Positions 44,285-55,148 of a DNA stretch of 64,000 bases are shown in pieces. The stretch covers positions 56,372 to 120,371 of the forward strand of contig JANQRE010000020.1 in assembly GCA_028284705.1 (NCBI GenBank), given 5' to 3'. Made by a program: the position numbers and the translations under genes. Within the stretch, counting starts at the first letter, position 1; every line of letters begins with the position of its first letter. The stretch comes from Paracoccaceae bacterium. GTDB lineage: Bacteria > Pseudomonadota > Alphaproteobacteria > Rhodobacterales > Rhodobacteraceae. The notes beneath the pieces are model-generated. The model did no database searches. It was not told where the DNA came from and worked only from the letters and a program-made list of their open reading frames with translations.

Positions 44285-44971
44285 ATGCTCTATGTGAAAC
44301 GCGCTTTCTGGACCCTCTTCTGGGTGCTTCTGATCGCTTTCCTGCACTATACTTTGCCGCAGCGCGATGTAGCGCGCGTGGTCGAGACAGAAGTGCGCCG
44401 GGTCGATTTCGGTGAGAACTCGATCTTCTGGGCGTCGCCGGATACCGGCCAGGAGGTGGGCGGCGCCAATCGCGATGTGCGGTTCATCAATGCGGTGCGC
44501 AAACAGACCTATTTCTTCACGCTGTGGCGCACGGATGCCGATGACGTGATGGTCTACCGCAACGAGGATACCGGCTGGGGCTGGCCGCCTTATTTCAAGC
44601 TGGATTCCTCGAACCTGCAGACCGAAGCGGCCGATCTGGTGAGCCCTGCGGCCGATCCGCAATGGGTCATCATCACCCATTATGGCTGGCGCAACGAATT
44701 CCTGTCGATCTTCCCGAATGCGGTCGGCATCCGTGCCATTGACGATCCGAATGTGCGACTGATCCCATGGTTCAATATCATCATTCTGGTCTGTCTGGCC
44801 GGGCTGATGCTTGGGTTCTATCGCCTAACTCAGTGGTTCCGGCGCGAGAAGATCGATCCGATCGTAGAAGGTGCCGGCGAGACCTGGGACAGCGTGGATG
44901 CCTATGCCGATGAGAAGCGCAAAGGGTTTCGCGGTTGGCTCGACACCTGGCGCGGGAAGCCGCGTAAGTAA
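44285..44971 (+). CDS. 228-residue membrane-anchored protein, last of the cluster
   Basis: One N-terminal helix (residues about 7-22) and one near residue 165 (WFNIIILVCLAGLMLGFYRL) bracket a domain with YGWRNEFLSIFPNAVGIRAID, probably periplasmic. It starts 13 bases after the preceding gene. The cluster ends here and the next gene runs the other way. Confidence 0.65.
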   Translation: MLYVKRAFWTLFWVLLIAFLHYTLPQRDVARVVETEVRRVDFGENSIFWASPDTGQEVGGANRDVRFINAVRKQTYFFTLWRTDADDVMVYRNEDTGWGWPPYFKLDSSNLQTEAADLVSPAADPQWVIITHYGWRNEFLSIFPNAVGIRAIDDPNVRLIPWFNIIILVCLAGLMLGFYRLTQWFRREKIDPIVEGAGETWDSVDAYADEKRKGFRGWLDTWRGKPRK

Positions 44972-45013
44972 CGCTGCTCATCACTCCCTCGCGGGACTGC
45001 CTCGTGCGGGGTG

Positions 45014-47323
45014 TCAGATCGCCTCGCCGTAGGGCACCCAGATCGTCTTGATCTCGGTCGCATGCTCCAACATCTCGCGAGGCGGGCCCGGTTCGGGCGC
45101 GATGAGCGTGCGTTTGAGGTTGCCAGCCGATTTTGCCTCAACGAGTTCGGCGTGGCCCGAGAAGGACCAGATCGCATCCACATCCATATGCGCGGCTAGG
45201 TGCGGCACCAGCTCTTCATGGCTGCCGGTCAGAATGTTGACCACGCCGCCCGGCACATCCGAGGTTTCCAGCACCTGATAGAAATCCGTTGCGGCCAGCG
45301 GGAAGGGCTCACAGGCCACCGCCACCACGCGGTTGCCCATGGCAATCGCGGGCGCGATGGTTTTAATCAATCCAAGAAGCGGGTTCGCGGCAGGGCACAA
45401 GGCACCGATCACACCCACCGGTTCGCGCATCGCCAGAGCGATGCCGCGGATTGGCACGCCCTTGGCCGCACCGTCCAGCTTGTCGGCCCAGGCAGCGGCG
45501 GTGAAGAGCGCCTCAATGCTGGCCGCGACCTCATCTTTGCCGTTCTTGCCGGTCATCTGCTTCAGGCGATCTGCGAACTCCTCGGCGCGCGCAGCGAGGT
45601 TTTCTGCGATGTAGTAGAGGATCTGCGCGCGCAAATGCCCCGTAGTCTTCGACCAGCTTTTTGCGCCCTGTGCCGCCTCAACGGCGTTACGTACATCCTT
45701 CCGATTGGCCAGACCGACCTCGCCAATCGCATCGCCCTTCGGTCCATAGACGACACGGGAGTAGTTTCCGTCGGGCCGCGCCTGCTTGCCGCCGATGTAA
45801 AGCTTCGCGGTGCGATCAATCGGATCGGTAAGGCCCCCGGCGCCATCAAAGGCTTCGATCAGTTTCGCAGCCTTGAGTTTGGTTTTTGGCTTGGTATAGG
45901 CCAGACAGCCCTCCCATCCGCCTTCGCGCCCAAAGCCGCTTTCGCGCACACCGCCAAAGCCCGCGGCGGCGTCAAAAAGGTTCGTAGCATTGACCCAAAC
46001 AACCCCCGCAGCCAGTTTCGGCGCGATATCGAGAGCGACATTTATGTTTTCCGTCCAAAGAGTTGCGGCCAAACCGTAGCGCGTATCATTCGCCAGTTGC
46101 ACCGCTTCGGCAGGGGTGCGGAAGGTGGTGGAGACAAGGACGGGGCCGAAGATTTCCTCCTGCATCAGTCTGGCGGAGGAGGAGAGCCCGGTGATCAGTG
46201 TGGGCGGGTAGAAACAGCCCTCAGGCGCGGGGCCCGGTTGATAGGTGTCACCGTCCTCGTTGCTGTCGACCATCTCGGTAATCGTCTGCAGTTGCACAGG
46301 ATCAACAACCGCACCGACATCAATGCACTTGTCCAGCGGATCGCCGATCCGCAGCGCATCCATGCGACGTTTGAGTTTTGCATATAAGGCATCGGCAATG
46401 CCTTCTTGCACGAGCAGACGCGAGCCCGCACAACAGACCTGGCCCTGGTTGAACCAAATCGCATCGACCAGACCTTCGATGGCGCTGTCGAGATCGGCAT
46501 CGTCGAAAACGATGTAAGGCGACTTGCCGCCAAGCTCGAGCGTGAGGGACTTGCCGGACCCCGCCGTGGCTTCGCGTATCCGGCGTCCCACGAAGGTCGA
46601 ACCCGTAAAGGCGATTTTATCGACGTCGGAATTCACGATCATCTCGCCAACCGCACCGTCGCCGGTGACGATGTTGACGACGCCCTTCGGCAAGCCAACT
46701 CGAACACTCAGCTCTGCAAAAAGCAGTGCGGTCAGCGATGTGTATTCAGCGGGTTTCAGTACAACGGTGTTGCCCATGGCGAGCGCGGGGGCGATTTTCC
46801 AGGCGAGCATCAGCAGCGGGAAGTTCCACGGGATGATCTGGCCGCACACGCCGAGCGGTGCCCGTTCAGACAACTCGTCTTCCATCAGTTGCGCGAGACC
46901 GGCATGGTAGTAGAAATGACGCTGCGCCAGAGGGATATCGATGTCGCGCGACTCGCGGATCGGTTTCCCGTTATCCATCGTCTCCAGTACCGCAAAGAGG
47001 CGGGAATGTTTCTGCAAGCCTCGGGCGAGGGCGTAGAGATATTTCGCGCGCTCATGACCCGAGAGCTTCGCCCATTTCGGCTGCGCTTTGCGGGCTGCGA
47101 TGACGGCAGCAGCAACGTCTTTAGAGGTGGCTTGAGTGATCTGCGCGAGGCTTTCGGACGAGGCCGGGTTGCGGCTTTCAAACGTCTTCGCAGGCTTGGT
47201 CCAGGCACCATCGATGAACAGCCCAAATTTGCGCTTGTGTCCATCGAGCCATTTCACCGCTTCCGAGGCATCCTCCGGCGCAGGGCCATATTCCATTGTC
47301 TCGAAGATCTCTTTTACGGTCAT
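45014..47323 (-). CDS. bidomain aldehyde dehydrogenase (ALDH16 type)
   Basis: The 769-residue protein contains a full ALDH domain: [13 protein letters not shown] with the general-base Glu, [11 protein letters not shown] with the nucleophile Cys, and an NAD-binding GSTFVGRR. A second, shorter ALDH-like domain follows it and lacks these residues. The double-domain layout and length match ALDH16; bacterial members keep the catalytic Cys. Start ATG 47323 lies four bases past the deoC stop. An oxidation of acetaldehyde from DeoC is likely; this is inference. Confidence 0.85.
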   Translation of the reverse strand: MTVKEIFETMEYGPAPEDASEAVKWLDGHKRKFGLFIDGAWTKPAKTFESRNPASSESLAQITQATSKDVAAAVIAARKAQPKWAKLSGHERAKYLYALARGLQKHSRLFAVLETMDNGKPIRESRDIDIPLAQRHFYYHAGLAQLMEDELSERAPLGVCGQIIPWNFPLLMLAWKIAPALAMGNTVVLKPAEYTSLTALLFAELSVRVGLPKGVVNIVTGDGAVGEMIVNSDVDKIAFTGSTFVGRRIREATAGSGKSLTLELGGKSPYIVFDDADLDSAIEGLVDAIWFNQGQVCCAGSRLLVQEGIADALYAKLKRRMDALRIGDPLDKCIDVGAVVDPVQLQTITEMVDSNEDGDTYQPGPAPEGCFYPPTLITGLSSSARLMQEEIFGPVLVSTTFRTPAEAVQLANDTRYGLAATLWTENINVALDIAPKLAAGVVWVNATNLFDAAAGFGGVRESGFGREGGWEGCLAYTKPKTKLKAAKLIEAFDGAGGLTDPIDRTAKLYIGGKQARPDGNYSRVVYGPKGDAIGEVGLANRKDVRNAVEAAQGAKSWSKTTGHLRAQILYYIAENLAARAEEFADRLKQMTGKNGKDEVAASIEALFTAAAWADKLDGAAKGVPIRGIALAMREPVGVIGALCPAANPLLGLIKTIAPAIAMGNRVVAVACEPFPLAATDFYQVLETSDVPGGVVNILTGSHEELVPHLAAHMDVDAIWSFSGHAELVEAKSAGNLKRTLIAPEPGPPREMLEHATEIKTIWVPYGEAI

Positions 47324-47327
47324 GGGC

Positions 47328-48320
47328 TTATCCAATCGGATGGCGGTAATTGGCGGAGTAGGCGCCGGTGAGGTGGTGTTCGAGTTGACGTTCGATGTCA
47401 CCCAGAAGCGAGGAGGCGCCGAAGCGAAAGAGGTCGGGTTGCAGCCAGCGGTGGCCCAACTCCTCCTTCATCAGCGCGAGGTACAGGATTGCATCCTTGG
47501 CCTTCGAAATGCCGCCCGCGGGTTTGTAGCCGACATGGAAGCCCGTGGCCTCGAAATACTCGCGAATGGCGCGGATCATCACGAGCGAGACGGGCAGGGT
47601 GGCGTTGACGTTTTCCTTGCCGGTGGAGGTCTTGATGAAATCGGCCCCCGCCATCATGCAAATGAGCGAGGCGCGGGCGACATTTCGCAGGCTGCCAAGC
47701 TCCCCCGTGGCAAGGATCGCCTTGACATGGGCATCGCCACAGGTCTGGCGGAAGGTCTTCATCTCGTCATAAAGCGCCTGCCAGTTTTGCGTGAGCACAT
47801 GGCGGCGGGAGATTACGATGTCGATCTCCTTGGCCCCGGCTATGACGCTTTCCTCGATTTCGGCGATGCGCAGGTGCAGGGGAGACAGCCCGGCGGGGAA
47901 ACCGGTGGAGACCGCCGCGACGGGGATGCCGGTGCCCTCCAAGGCCTCCAGAGCGGTCGGGATCATGTCGTGATAGACGCAGACGGCGCCTGTGGTGAGG
48001 CCCTCCATGCCGAGTTGCGCCAGCAGATCAGCGCGAACAGGTTGTTTGGCCTTGGCACAGAGGCGGCGGACGCGACCGGGCGTGTCGTCGCCGGAAAGTG
48101 TTGTGAGGTCGATGCAGGAGACCGCTTTGCAGAGCCAGGCGGCCTGATGGGTTTTCTTTACAGAACGACGACCACCCAAAGTCGCAGCGCGGCGCTCGAT
48201 GGCGGATTGGTTGGCCTGCACGCGGGCGACCCAGTCGAGGTCAAGCTCCGTCCCGGGATTGCGGGGCAGATGGACTTGCGGCAATTGCGCGGTGTCGAGT
48301 TTGGTCTGAGTGGCGGTCAT
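47328..48320 (-). CDS. deoC: deoxyribose-phosphate aldolase
   Basis: DeoC cleaves 2-deoxyribose-5-phosphate to acetaldehyde and glyceraldehyde-3-phosphate. The Schiff-base Lys is in FIKTSTGK, and the barrel segment [13 protein letters not shown] is also visible. At 330 residues it is longer than the E. coli enzyme, mainly at the N-terminus. It forms an operon with the ALDH. Confidence 0.93.
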   Translation of the reverse strand: MTATQTKLDTAQLPQVHLPRNPGTELDLDWVARVQANQSAIERRAATLGGRRSVKKTHQAAWLCKAVSCIDLTTLSGDDTPGRVRRLCAKAKQPVRADLLAQLGMEGLTTGAVCVYHDMIPTALEALEGTGIPVAAVSTGFPAGLSPLHLRIAEIEESVIAGAKEIDIVISRRHVLTQNWQALYDEMKTFRQTCGDAHVKAILATGELGSLRNVARASLICMMAGADFIKTSTGKENVNATLPVSLVMIRAIREYFEATGFHVGYKPAGGISKAKDAILYLALMKEELGHRWLQPDLFRFGASSLLGDIERQLEHHLTGAYSANYRHPIG

Positions 48321-48458
48321 GGGCAGATGTCCTGTGGCAGGCGCTCAAAATCGCATGAGCCGCAGAGCTTCGCAAGGCGCGACGCGGCGTTTCTTGGTTT
48401 TCCTTGGCAGCAATATCCAGTAGGTCCGTGGCATCTTCGCAAAAGAGGTCTGCCGCCA

Positions 48459-49136
48459 ATGTCTTTTGATCGATCCGTGAAAATCGCGCCATCCATTCTG
48501 GCAGCCGACTTTGCCGCCTTTGGCGCCGAGATCGAAGCGGTGGAAGCGCAAGGTGCCGATTGGATCCATGTGGATGTGATGGATGGGCATTTTGTGCCGA
48601 ACATCACCTTCGGGCCGGCGACCTGTGCGGCGATCAAACCCCATATCGGAACGGTCATGGATGTGCATCTGATGATCGCGCCGGTGGACCCCTATATCGA
48701 GGATTTCGCCAAGGCGGGCGCGGATATCCTGACTGCGCATGTGGAGGCGGGCCCGCATATTCACCGGACGCTACAGGCCATTCGCGGCGCGGGCATGAAG
48801 GCGGGTGTGGCGCTGAACCCGGGCACACCGGCCGAGGCTGTGGCGCATGTACTAGACCTCTGCGATCTGATCTGCGTGATGACGGTGAACCCAGGCTTCG
48901 GCGGGCAGAAATTCATCCCGATGCATGACAAGGTGCGCAAACTGCGCGAGATGATCGGGGATCGTGAGATCCATGTCGAGATCGATGGCGGTGTGGACCC
49001 CACCACGGCCGGCGATCTGGTGACGGCAGGGGCGGATGTTCTGGTGGCGGGCTCTGCGGTGTTTCGTGGCGGCTCGGTCAGCAATTCGGAGCCCTATGGC
49101 GAAAACATCCGAGCGATCCGTGCCGCTACAAGTTGA
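48459..49136 (+). CDS. rpe: ribulose-phosphate 3-epimerase
   Basis: This 225-residue pentose-phosphate/Calvin-cycle epimerase has [31 protein letters not shown] (catalytic His and Asp), [24 protein letters not shown] and [12 protein letters not shown] 48459 follows AGAGG. It is divergent from deoC. Confidence 0.96.
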   Translation: MSFDRSVKIAPSILAADFAAFGAEIEAVEAQGADWIHVDVMDGHFVPNITFGPATCAAIKPHIGTVMDVHLMIAPVDPYIEDFAKAGADILTAHVEAGPHIHRTLQAIRGAGMKAGVALNPGTPAEAVAHVLDLCDLICVMTVNPGFGGQKFIPMHDKVRKLREMIGDREIHVEIDGGVDPTTAGDLVTAGADVLVAGSAVFRGGSVSNSEPYGENIRAIRAATS

Positions 49137-49464
49137 GGAAAAAAGGATCGTGCTTGTCCCAATATTCCAGCAGCGCGTGGCCGTTGGCACGGGTCACACC
49201 AAGCTGTTCCAGCGCATAAAGATCGGTGCCGAGCAGCGCTGCCATCTTTAAGGTGCCTTCAGTATTTCCAATGCTTTTTCTGCCGTCGGGATAGACGCGT
49301 TCAATCGCATTCACCGCGCTGACCAGTACAAAAATCACCTGAAGACCGCTGGCTTCAGGCCAGCCCACCACCAGATCGCGAACCACGGTACGATATCCGT
49401 CGGGGTCACCGGAGATTTGCGCGATGGCAAAATCGACCATGGTATCGATTTGACCGAGACTCAC
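49126..49464 (-). CDS. 112-residue protein of unknown function
   Basis: The product has no signal or membrane helix; [19 protein letters not shown] is the most hydrophobic part. It is convergent with rpe, overlapping its last 11 bases. No family is recognised. Confidence 0.5.
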   Translation of the reverse strand: MSLGQIDTMVDFAIAQISGDPDGYRTVVRDLVVGWPEASGLQVIFVLVSAVNAIERVYPDGRKSIGNTEGTLKMAALLGTDLYALEQLGVTRANGHALLEYWDKHDPFFLNL

Positions 49465-49665
49465 TGACCAATACTCATCTGAAAACTGCTACGCGGCACC
49501 CCAATACAGTTTTTCTTAACGGTCCCGTTTCTAACAGGAAACGCGAAAGTTCGCTTTGCCTCGAAATCGGCGGCAATTCACACAAACGCTCTGCGGAGAT
49601 GCACCAAGCCTTGGGTTTTCCTCATGCGCGCACGCAGATAAGGTCCGAGCCAAGGAGGCGCATTC

Positions 49666-50592
49666 ATGCCAGCCATCGTTTCAGCAAAAGATGTGACCAA
49701 GGTCTATGAGGGTGGATTTGAAGCCCTGAAAGGCGTGTCGCTGGACATCCAAGAGGGGGAAATCCTGGCCCTGCTCGGACCGAATGGTGCCGGGAAGACC
49801 ACTCTGATTTCAGTGATTTGCGGGATGGTGAGCCCCTCGGGCGGCAAGATCGAAGTGGGTGGGCACGACATCCTGACGGATTTTCGCGCGGCGCGACGGC
49901 TGATTGGACTGGTGCCGCAGGAGATCAATCTGGAACCCTTTGAAAAGGTGATGAACACGGTGCGGTTTTCGCGTGGGCTCTTCGGTAAGCCGAAGGATGA
50001 GGCCCTGCTGGAGAAAATCCTGCGCTCGCTATCGCTTTGGGACAAAAAGGACAACCGGATCATGGAGTTGTCCGGCGGCATGAAGCGGCGTGTGCTGATT
50101 GCGAAAGCGTTAAGCCACGAGCCGCGGGTGTTGTTTCTGGATGAACCGACGGCAGGCGTCGATGTCGAGCTGCGCAAGGATATGTGGGAGATCGTCGAGG
50201 GGCTGCGCCAGGACGGTGTGACGATCATCCTGACGACCCATTACATCGAAGAGGCCGAAGCCATTGCGGATCGTGTGGGGGTGATCACAGGTGGAGAAAT
50301 CCTGCTGGTGCGCAGGAAGGACGAGTTGATCCAGCAGATGGGCAAGAAGGAGCTGCGCATCGATCTGAGCGCGTCGCTGGAGGCGGTTCCCGACGCGCTG
50401 GGTGGTTACGAATTGCGGCTGGAGGATGAGGGGCAGACGCTTGTCTATCAATACGACACCAGCGGTGAGCGCACCGGGATCACCGGGCTTTTGAGTGATC
50501 TGGCGAAAGCCGGGATCACGCTGAAAGATGTCTCGACACGGCAAAGCTCGCTGGAGGAAATCTTCGTCGGCCTGGTGGGAGAAGGCTCATGA
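49666..50592 (+). CDS. ABC transporter ATP-binding protein (ABC-2/drug export type)
   Basis: This 308-residue ATPase has Walker [10 protein letters not shown], signature LSGGMKRR, Walker B VLFLDEP and the H-loop TTHYIEEAE. Type and partner gene indicate an ABC-2 exporter of the NodI/CcmA/drug class. The ATG follows a strong AAGGAGG and the last bases overlap the permease (ATGA). Confidence 0.93.
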   Translation: MPAIVSAKDVTKVYEGGFEALKGVSLDIQEGEILALLGPNGAGKTTLISVICGMVSPSGGKIEVGGHDILTDFRAARRLIGLVPQEINLEPFEKVMNTVRFSRGLFGKPKDEALLEKILRSLSLWDKKDNRIMELSGGMKRRVLIAKALSHEPRVLFLDEPTAGVDVELRKDMWEIVEGLRQDGVTIILTTHYIEEAEAIADRVGVITGGEILLVRRKDELIQQMGKKELRIDLSASLEAVPDALGGYELRLEDEGQTLVYQYDTSGERTGITGLLSDLAKAGITLKDVSTRQSSLEEIFVGLVGEGS

Positions 50593-51350
50593 ACTGGCAG
50601 GCGATCAAGGCGATTTATGTCTTTGAGATGGCACGGTTTTTTCGCACGTTGATGCAGTCTTTCCTGTCGCCGGTTCTGTCCACGTCGCTCTATTTCGTGG
50701 TCTTTGGCACCGCCATCGGATCGCGCATTCAGGAGGTGGATGGGGTGAGTTACGGGGCGTTTATCGTGCCAGGGCTGATCATGCTGTCGGTGATGACCCA
50801 AGCGACGGCGAACGCCTCGTTCGGCATCTATTTCCCGAAATTCATCGGCACGATTTACGAGTTGTTGTCGGCGCCGATCAGTTTCCTGGAGATCGTCATC
50901 GGTTATGTCGGCGCGGCGGCGACAAAAGCGCTGTTCATCGGCGTGGTGATCCTTGTAACGGCGAATTTCTTTGTCGATCTGCCGGTGGCGCATCCGGTGG
51001 CAATGGTGGCGTTTCTGGTGCTCACCTGTTTCAGCTTCGCGCTTTTGGGCTTCATCATCGGTATCTGGGCAGGCAATTTCGAACAATTGCAACTGATCCC
51101 GCTTCTGATCATTACCCCGCTCGTGTTTCTGGGTGGGTCGTTCTATTCGATCTCGATGCTGCCACCGGTCTGGCAGACGATCACCATGTTCAACCCGGTG
51201 GTCTATCTGATCTCGGGTTTCCGCTGGGCGTTCTTTGATGCAGCCGACGTGCCGGTGGGCGTGTCGTTGCTGGCGATTGGACTGTTCACGCTGATCTGCG
51301 TCGGGATCATCGGGTGGATCTTCAAGACCGGCTGGCGGATCAAACCCTAG
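50589..51350 (+). CDS. ABC-2 type permease
   Basis: This 253-residue permease has six predicted helices and the ABC-2 signature [18 protein letters not shown]. It is coupled to the ATPase gene. The substrate could be a drug, polysaccharide or lipid; nothing nearby tells. Its end overlaps the convergent pth gene. Confidence 0.92.
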   Translation: MNWQAIKAIYVFEMARFFRTLMQSFLSPVLSTSLYFVVFGTAIGSRIQEVDGVSYGAFIVPGLIMLSVMTQATANASFGIYFPKFIGTIYELLSAPISFLEIVIGYVGAAATKALFIGVVILVTANFFVDLPVAHPVAMVAFLVLTCFSFALLGFIIGIWAGNFEQLQLIPLLIITPLVFLGGSFYSISMLPPVWQTITMFNPVVYLISGFRWAFFDAADVPVGVSLLAIGLFTLICVGIIGWIFKTGWRIKP

Positions 51351-52021
51351 CGGAACTTATCCATGAGCTTTTGCAGGGGCGAGCGGGTGTCTTCATCGCT
51401 CCCTTGCGGGACCGCCTCGGGTTTTGCAGCGGGCGAGGTCTTTGCTGGGCGTTGTGGGGTGGCGCGCTGGGCGATGGCGTTGAGGAACCGACCAGTGTCA
51501 CCTTCGGCAAGGTAAGACGCGCCATCTGAGATGCCGCGCAGCACGTCGTCGATCCAGTCCCAATCGACTTTCGCAAAATCGTGCAAGACGTAACCCGGCA
51601 CCTTGTCCTTGTGACCGGGGTGACCGACGCCGATGCGCACGCGGTCATAATGCGGGCCGATATGCTCATGCAGCGAACGCAGCCCGTTATGGCCCGCATG
51701 ACCGCCGCCCGCCTTGCAGCGGACTTTCGCAGGCGCGAGGTCGATCTCGTCCTGGAAGACGGTGATGTCTGTCGAGTCCAGTTTGAAGAACCGCATCGCC
51801 TCGCCAACGGATTGACCGGAGCGGTTCATGAAGGTCTCGGGCTTCAGGAGGACGATCTTTTCCGACCCCAGCCGACCTTCGCTGATCTGGCCCTGAAATT
51901 TCGAGCGCCAGGGGGAAAATCCATGATCCTCGGCAATGCGATCCACCGCCATGAACCCGATATTATGGCGGTTGCGGGCGTATTTCGCGCCGGGATTTCC
52001 GAGGCCGACAAAGAGTTTCAT
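51347..52021 (-). CDS. pth: peptidyl-tRNA hydrolase
   Basis: This 224-residue enzyme recycles peptidyl-tRNAs. It has [20 protein letters not shown] with the catalytic His, [13 protein letters not shown], and the end of the core [14 protein letters not shown]-terminal Ala/Pro-rich tail extends the usual 190 residues. It is convergent with the ABC permease. Confidence 0.95.
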   Translation of the reverse strand: MKLFVGLGNPGAKYARNRHNIGFMAVDRIAEDHGFSPWRSKFQGQISEGRLGSEKIVLLKPETFMNRSGQSVGEAMRFFKLDSTDITVFQDEIDLAPAKVRCKAGGGHAGHNGLRSLHEHIGPHYDRVRIGVGHPGHKDKVPGYVLHDFAKVDWDWIDDVLRGISDGASYLAEGDTGRFLNAIAQRATPQRPAKTSPAAKPEAVPQGSDEDTRSPLQKLMDKFR

Positions 52022-52092
52022 GGCTTGCCAAAGATTTGTCTGTTTCGTCGGTTATCTGCTAGTTTTCGGGCCAGATAACAAGAGGCAGCCAG

Positions 52093-52767
52093 ATGGCGCA
52101 GTTCACGTTGAATGAGGTCGAGGTGGTGGTGCCCGACGCCTATCTGACGCCGAAGATCAGGCGGCAGCTGGAGCGTGGCGCCTATGAGGGGCAGGAGGCG
52201 CGCTCGGTTCTGCTCAGTGTCGATTATGGCGACAAGGTGCTCGAACTGGGGGCGGGGATCGGCTATATCGGTGCGCTGGCGGGCATGATCGCGGGGCCGG
52301 AGAATGTCACCTCGGTCGAGGCGAACCCGGATATGATCGAGATCATCGAGGCGAATTTCAAACGCAACGACTGTGGCAAGATCACCCTGCGCCACGGCGC
52401 GGTGATCGGCGATGATCATGAAGGGGAGACGATTTCCTTTCGGCAGGCGCGGGCCTTCTGGGCGTCCTCGCTGGAGAAAGGCGCGGGGCGGAGGATTGAC
52501 GTGCCCGCGTTGAAGTTCAGCGATCTGATGCGCGCCCACAAACCGAGCGTCGTGATCATGGATGTCGAAGGGGCGGAGGCGGCGTTTTTTGAGGCGCCCT
52601 GGCCGGAGCATGTGCGCGTGCTGTTGATGGAAATTCACCCAAGGCTTTACTCGGATACGGTGGTGCAGAAGATCTTCGACTGCCTGTCACAATCCGGGAT
52701 GATCTATTCCGCCGATCTGTCGAAGGGTAAGGCATTGGGGTTCCTGCGGCAGGGCGTGCTGATTTAA
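52093..52767 (+). CDS. FkbM family methyltransferase
   Basis: The 224-residue protein has the SAM-binding strand VLELGAGIGYIG and IMDVEGAE in the middle, the FkbM pattern. The acceptor is unknown. It is 71 bases from the divergent pth gene and no glycan or secondary-metabolite genes are near. Confidence 0.82.
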   Translation: MAQFTLNEVEVVVPDAYLTPKIRRQLERGAYEGQEARSVLLSVDYGDKVLELGAGIGYIGALAGMIAGPENVTSVEANPDMIEIIEANFKRNDCGKITLRHGAVIGDDHEGETISFRQARAFWASSLEKGAGRRIDVPALKFSDLMRAHKPSVVIMDVEGAEAAFFEAPWPEHVRVLLMEIHPRLYSDTVVQKIFDCLSQSGMIYSADLSKGKALGFLRQGVLI

Positions 52768-52951
52768 GCGGGCCAGGCCAAAGCAAAGAGGTGACGTCAT
52801 ACGTTTTGGTGAGTGTCCGCCTTGCGGGACTTTGCTGCCGTTCTCTGAGTTTGCGCCAGTGTCTGCTTGTGGAAAGCGGACGCGGTCATACGACCAAAAA
52901 CGGTCGCTTCCGCCGGTGACAGAAACGGTCGAGTTTTGGTACCTATTGAGG

Positions 52952-53389
52952 TTAGCTTGTTGGCATGCTGTCGATCAGTGAGTGGCCCACATAGACTGTT
53001 CCCAGCAGGCACACAGCTCCTAGAGCAATCCAGAAGATGTACCTGGTGGTCGAGTACCCTCCGGATGAGCTGCCTTTAATGGTGTCATAGTAATGAACAG
53101 TCCACCCTCCTCCCGGAGACAGGGATTTTTCAATCCCCTGCAAATACTCATCCAGCTTTCGAGCGTGGGCGCGAAGCTCCGTATAACGCCGTACACCGAT
53201 GAAAATGATGATCAAAGATAAACAAGATAGCACCAAACTGATCACGGATATCTCGGTCGAGAGGACAAAGGCGAAGATGGCTGAGACGGTCCCTGCGGAG
53301 AAGTTCTCGTTCCCATTCATCCGGTCTATGACCGAGTTTAGCTCGCCGCGAAGGGAGCCTAATTCTGCGAGATGCAACTCGTCAGACAT
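52952..53389 (-). CDS. 145-residue membrane protein in low-GC patch
   Basis: Two hydrophobic segments (about residues 34-65 and 121-137) bracket a charged coiled region. The base composition is lower in GC than the flanks. No family is recognised. It lies with the next gene between stretches sharing an AACGGTCG motif. Confidence 0.55.
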   Translation of the reverse strand: MSDELHLAELGSLRGELNSVIDRMNGNENFSAGTVSAIFAFVLSTEISVISLVLSCLSLIIIFIGVRRYTELRAHARKLDEYLQGIEKSLSPGGGWTVHYYDTIKGSSSGGYSTTRYIFWIALGAVCLLGTVYVGHSLIDSMPTS

Positions 53390-53540
53390 CTACCAATCCT
53401 GATAATCTCAAATCAGGCTAAGGTCGCGGGCATAGCCAGGTCAACCACGACAAAAAACCTTCTGCCAAAGCCTATGCGTCAAAAACGGTTGTTATCACCC
53501 AACTTCACGCACTCAACTTGGGGTCGATCTGATTGCCCGA

Positions 53541-53963
53541 CTAACCCCCCGGTGATGGTCCAGACCCGGGAAGACGTTGTTCCAGAAACCGTTGGATCGG
53601 GTAAGCTTGCATACTGATCAGGCCCACCTCAACAAGGAAGGAGAGATTCTCGGCGGCCTGGTCTGGCTCAGCTTTGATTGCTTCCATGACAAGAGACGCC
53701 TCAAATGAAGCTTGCTGCATCAATCGTTCTTGTTGGTTGTTGATGAGGGCCGGTACAGCCGTGATAACGGCAAGAGAAACTGGAACAAGAACCCCGGCCA
53801 AGATGGATCGTCGTCGTTCCGCACCTAGCTTGCCCCTTTCAATTTCCACCTCCGCCTCGCGCAAGGCAACTTCGCGTTCGAACTTCTCTTTTTCCCATGC
53901 GCTTGGCTGATTTCCGTGTTCAATCTCGCCCATCATTTGTCTCTCCGAAGCCGTTTGTCCCAA
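53541..53963 (-). CDS. 140-residue membrane-anchored coiled-coil protein in low-GC patch
   Basis: The N-terminal 45 residues are Glu/Lys/Arg helix, followed by one membrane segment at about residues 54-73 (LAGVLVPVSLAVITAVPALI). The start could also be ATG 53933 or 53930. No family is recognised. Confidence 0.5.
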   Translation of the reverse strand: MGQTASERQMMGEIEHGNQPSAWEKEKFEREVALREAEVEIERGKLGAERRRSILAGVLVPVSLAVITAVPALINNQQERLMQQASFEASLVMEAIKAEPDQAAENLSFLVEVGLISMQAYPIQRFLEQRLPGSGPSPGG

Positions 53964-54267
53964 TGTACCGTACTTTGGACCGGAGTGCTCAAGTACCGTG
54001 GGTTACAACGCAAAGGTTGTGTTGTTACTACATAGATGTGCCGATAACGGTCGTTTTTGTCACGAACAGCCTGACGACCGAAATCTCTAAAAAATGTTGC
54101 GCCACAAACCCTTGGCAAAACTCCATTTGATTTTGGCACGTTTTTGGCCGCCGTCAGAACACCGGACATTCGCCATCCCGCACCATTCCGGCACTTTGGG
54201 CTCAAAGCGGACATCCGAGTTATCCAGGGCGTTCGGGTTTGTTTTCTCTGGACTTATGCGTGATGAC
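53964..54267. other. 304-base intergenic region without a gene
   Basis: I see no gene. It contains AACGGTCG (54045-54052) and two copies of a CGGACAT motif (54163-54169 and 54207-54213) related to sequences left of the patch at 52.8-52.9 kb. The terminator of rplY lies at the right end. Confidence 0.4.
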
Positions 54268-54297
54268 AAAAAAGGCGCCCCGAATGGAGCGCCTTTT
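54268..54297 (-). terminator. intrinsic terminator of rplY
   Basis: On the minus strand GGCGCTCC-ATTC-GGGGCGCC forms an 8-bp stem (one G-U) followed by TTTTTT. It starts about 24 bases past the rplY stop. Confidence 0.85.
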
Positions 54298-54320
54298 CGA
54301 TAGCTTGCGAGGCGAGAGGT

Positions 54321-54998
54321 TTATTCCTCGGCGGCTTCGCCGTCTTCGGTGGCGTCTGCCTCTTCGGTGGCTTCGCCCTCTTCCGCACCTTCGGCGTCGT
54401 CCTCTGCCTCATCATCGGCGGATTTCAGGCTCGACGGTGCGGAGACCTGTGCGATCACGAAGTCACGGTCGATCGTCGGCTTGGCACCTTCCGGCAGAGT
54501 AACGTCGGAAATGGTGATGTTATCGCCAACCTCCAGCTCCGAGATGTCAATTGTGACGCTCTCAGGGATATCGCCGGCGGTGACGAGCAGCTCGACCTCC
54601 GGACGGATCAGCGTGAGAACGCCGCCTTTGCGGAGGCCGGGGCTGTTCTCTTCGCCAACAACTTCAACCGTGATGAAGAGGTTGATCTTCGTTGTCCGGC
54701 GCAGACGCATGAAATCGACATGGGTCGGCAGGTCTTTGACCACATCCCGCTGCACGTTCCGGCAGATGACGCGCACATCATCCTGGCCCTCGACCTTCAT
54801 GTTGAAGAGCGTCGACAGGAAGCGACCGTCTTTCAGCTTCTTGTAAAGCACGTTGTAGGGGAGGTTGATCGGCAGCGGGTCAACACCACCACCATAAACG
54901 ATACCGGGCACTTTGCCTTCACGGCGTGCTGAACGAGCGGCCCCCTTGCCTGTCCCCGTTCGTGCCTCGGCGACAAGATCAGGAATCTCACCAGCCAT
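54321..54998 (-). CDS. rplY: 50S ribosomal protein L25/general stress protein Ctc, acidic tail
   Basis: This 225-residue protein has [28 protein letters not shown] at the start and the CTC-type second domain. Its last 35 residues are Glu/Asp/Ala-rich, ending DGEAAEE. L25 binds 5S rRNA. ATG 54998 follows TTGGAGAAATGCA; the longer frame upstream is not coding. Confidence 0.93.
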   Translation of the reverse strand: MAGEIPDLVAEARTGTGKGAARSARREGKVPGIVYGGGVDPLPINLPYNVLYKKLKDGRFLSTLFNMKVEGQDDVRVICRNVQRDVVKDLPTHVDFMRLRRTTKINLFITVEVVGEENSPGLRKGGVLTLIRPEVELLVTAGDIPESVTIDISELEVGDNITISDVTLPEGAKPTIDRDFVIAQVSAPSSLKSADDEAEDDAEGAEEGEATEEADATEDGEAAEE

Positions 54999-55148
54999 TG
55001 CATTTCTCCAAATTGTGTAAGTGCGACTGCCTCCAAGGGTGTCGGGCCGCAACAGGAGGGCCGTATATGTCAGTGCCGTGAGTTTGGAAAGCAGTTTTTT
55101 GCCAAAGAGAAATTGCACCCTTCGCCGATCACGCGTAACGCGGAAACT

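Noticed and set aside
45200..46387. 395-codon plus-strand ORF opposite the ALDH gene
   Set aside because: Antisense to the catalytic ALDH domain, with no recognisable motif or ribosome site.
47136..48458. N-terminal extension of the rpe frame antisense to the ALDH gene's 5' end and deoC
   Set aside because: The frame is open, but the family start is at ATG 48459; the extra part mirrors deoC.
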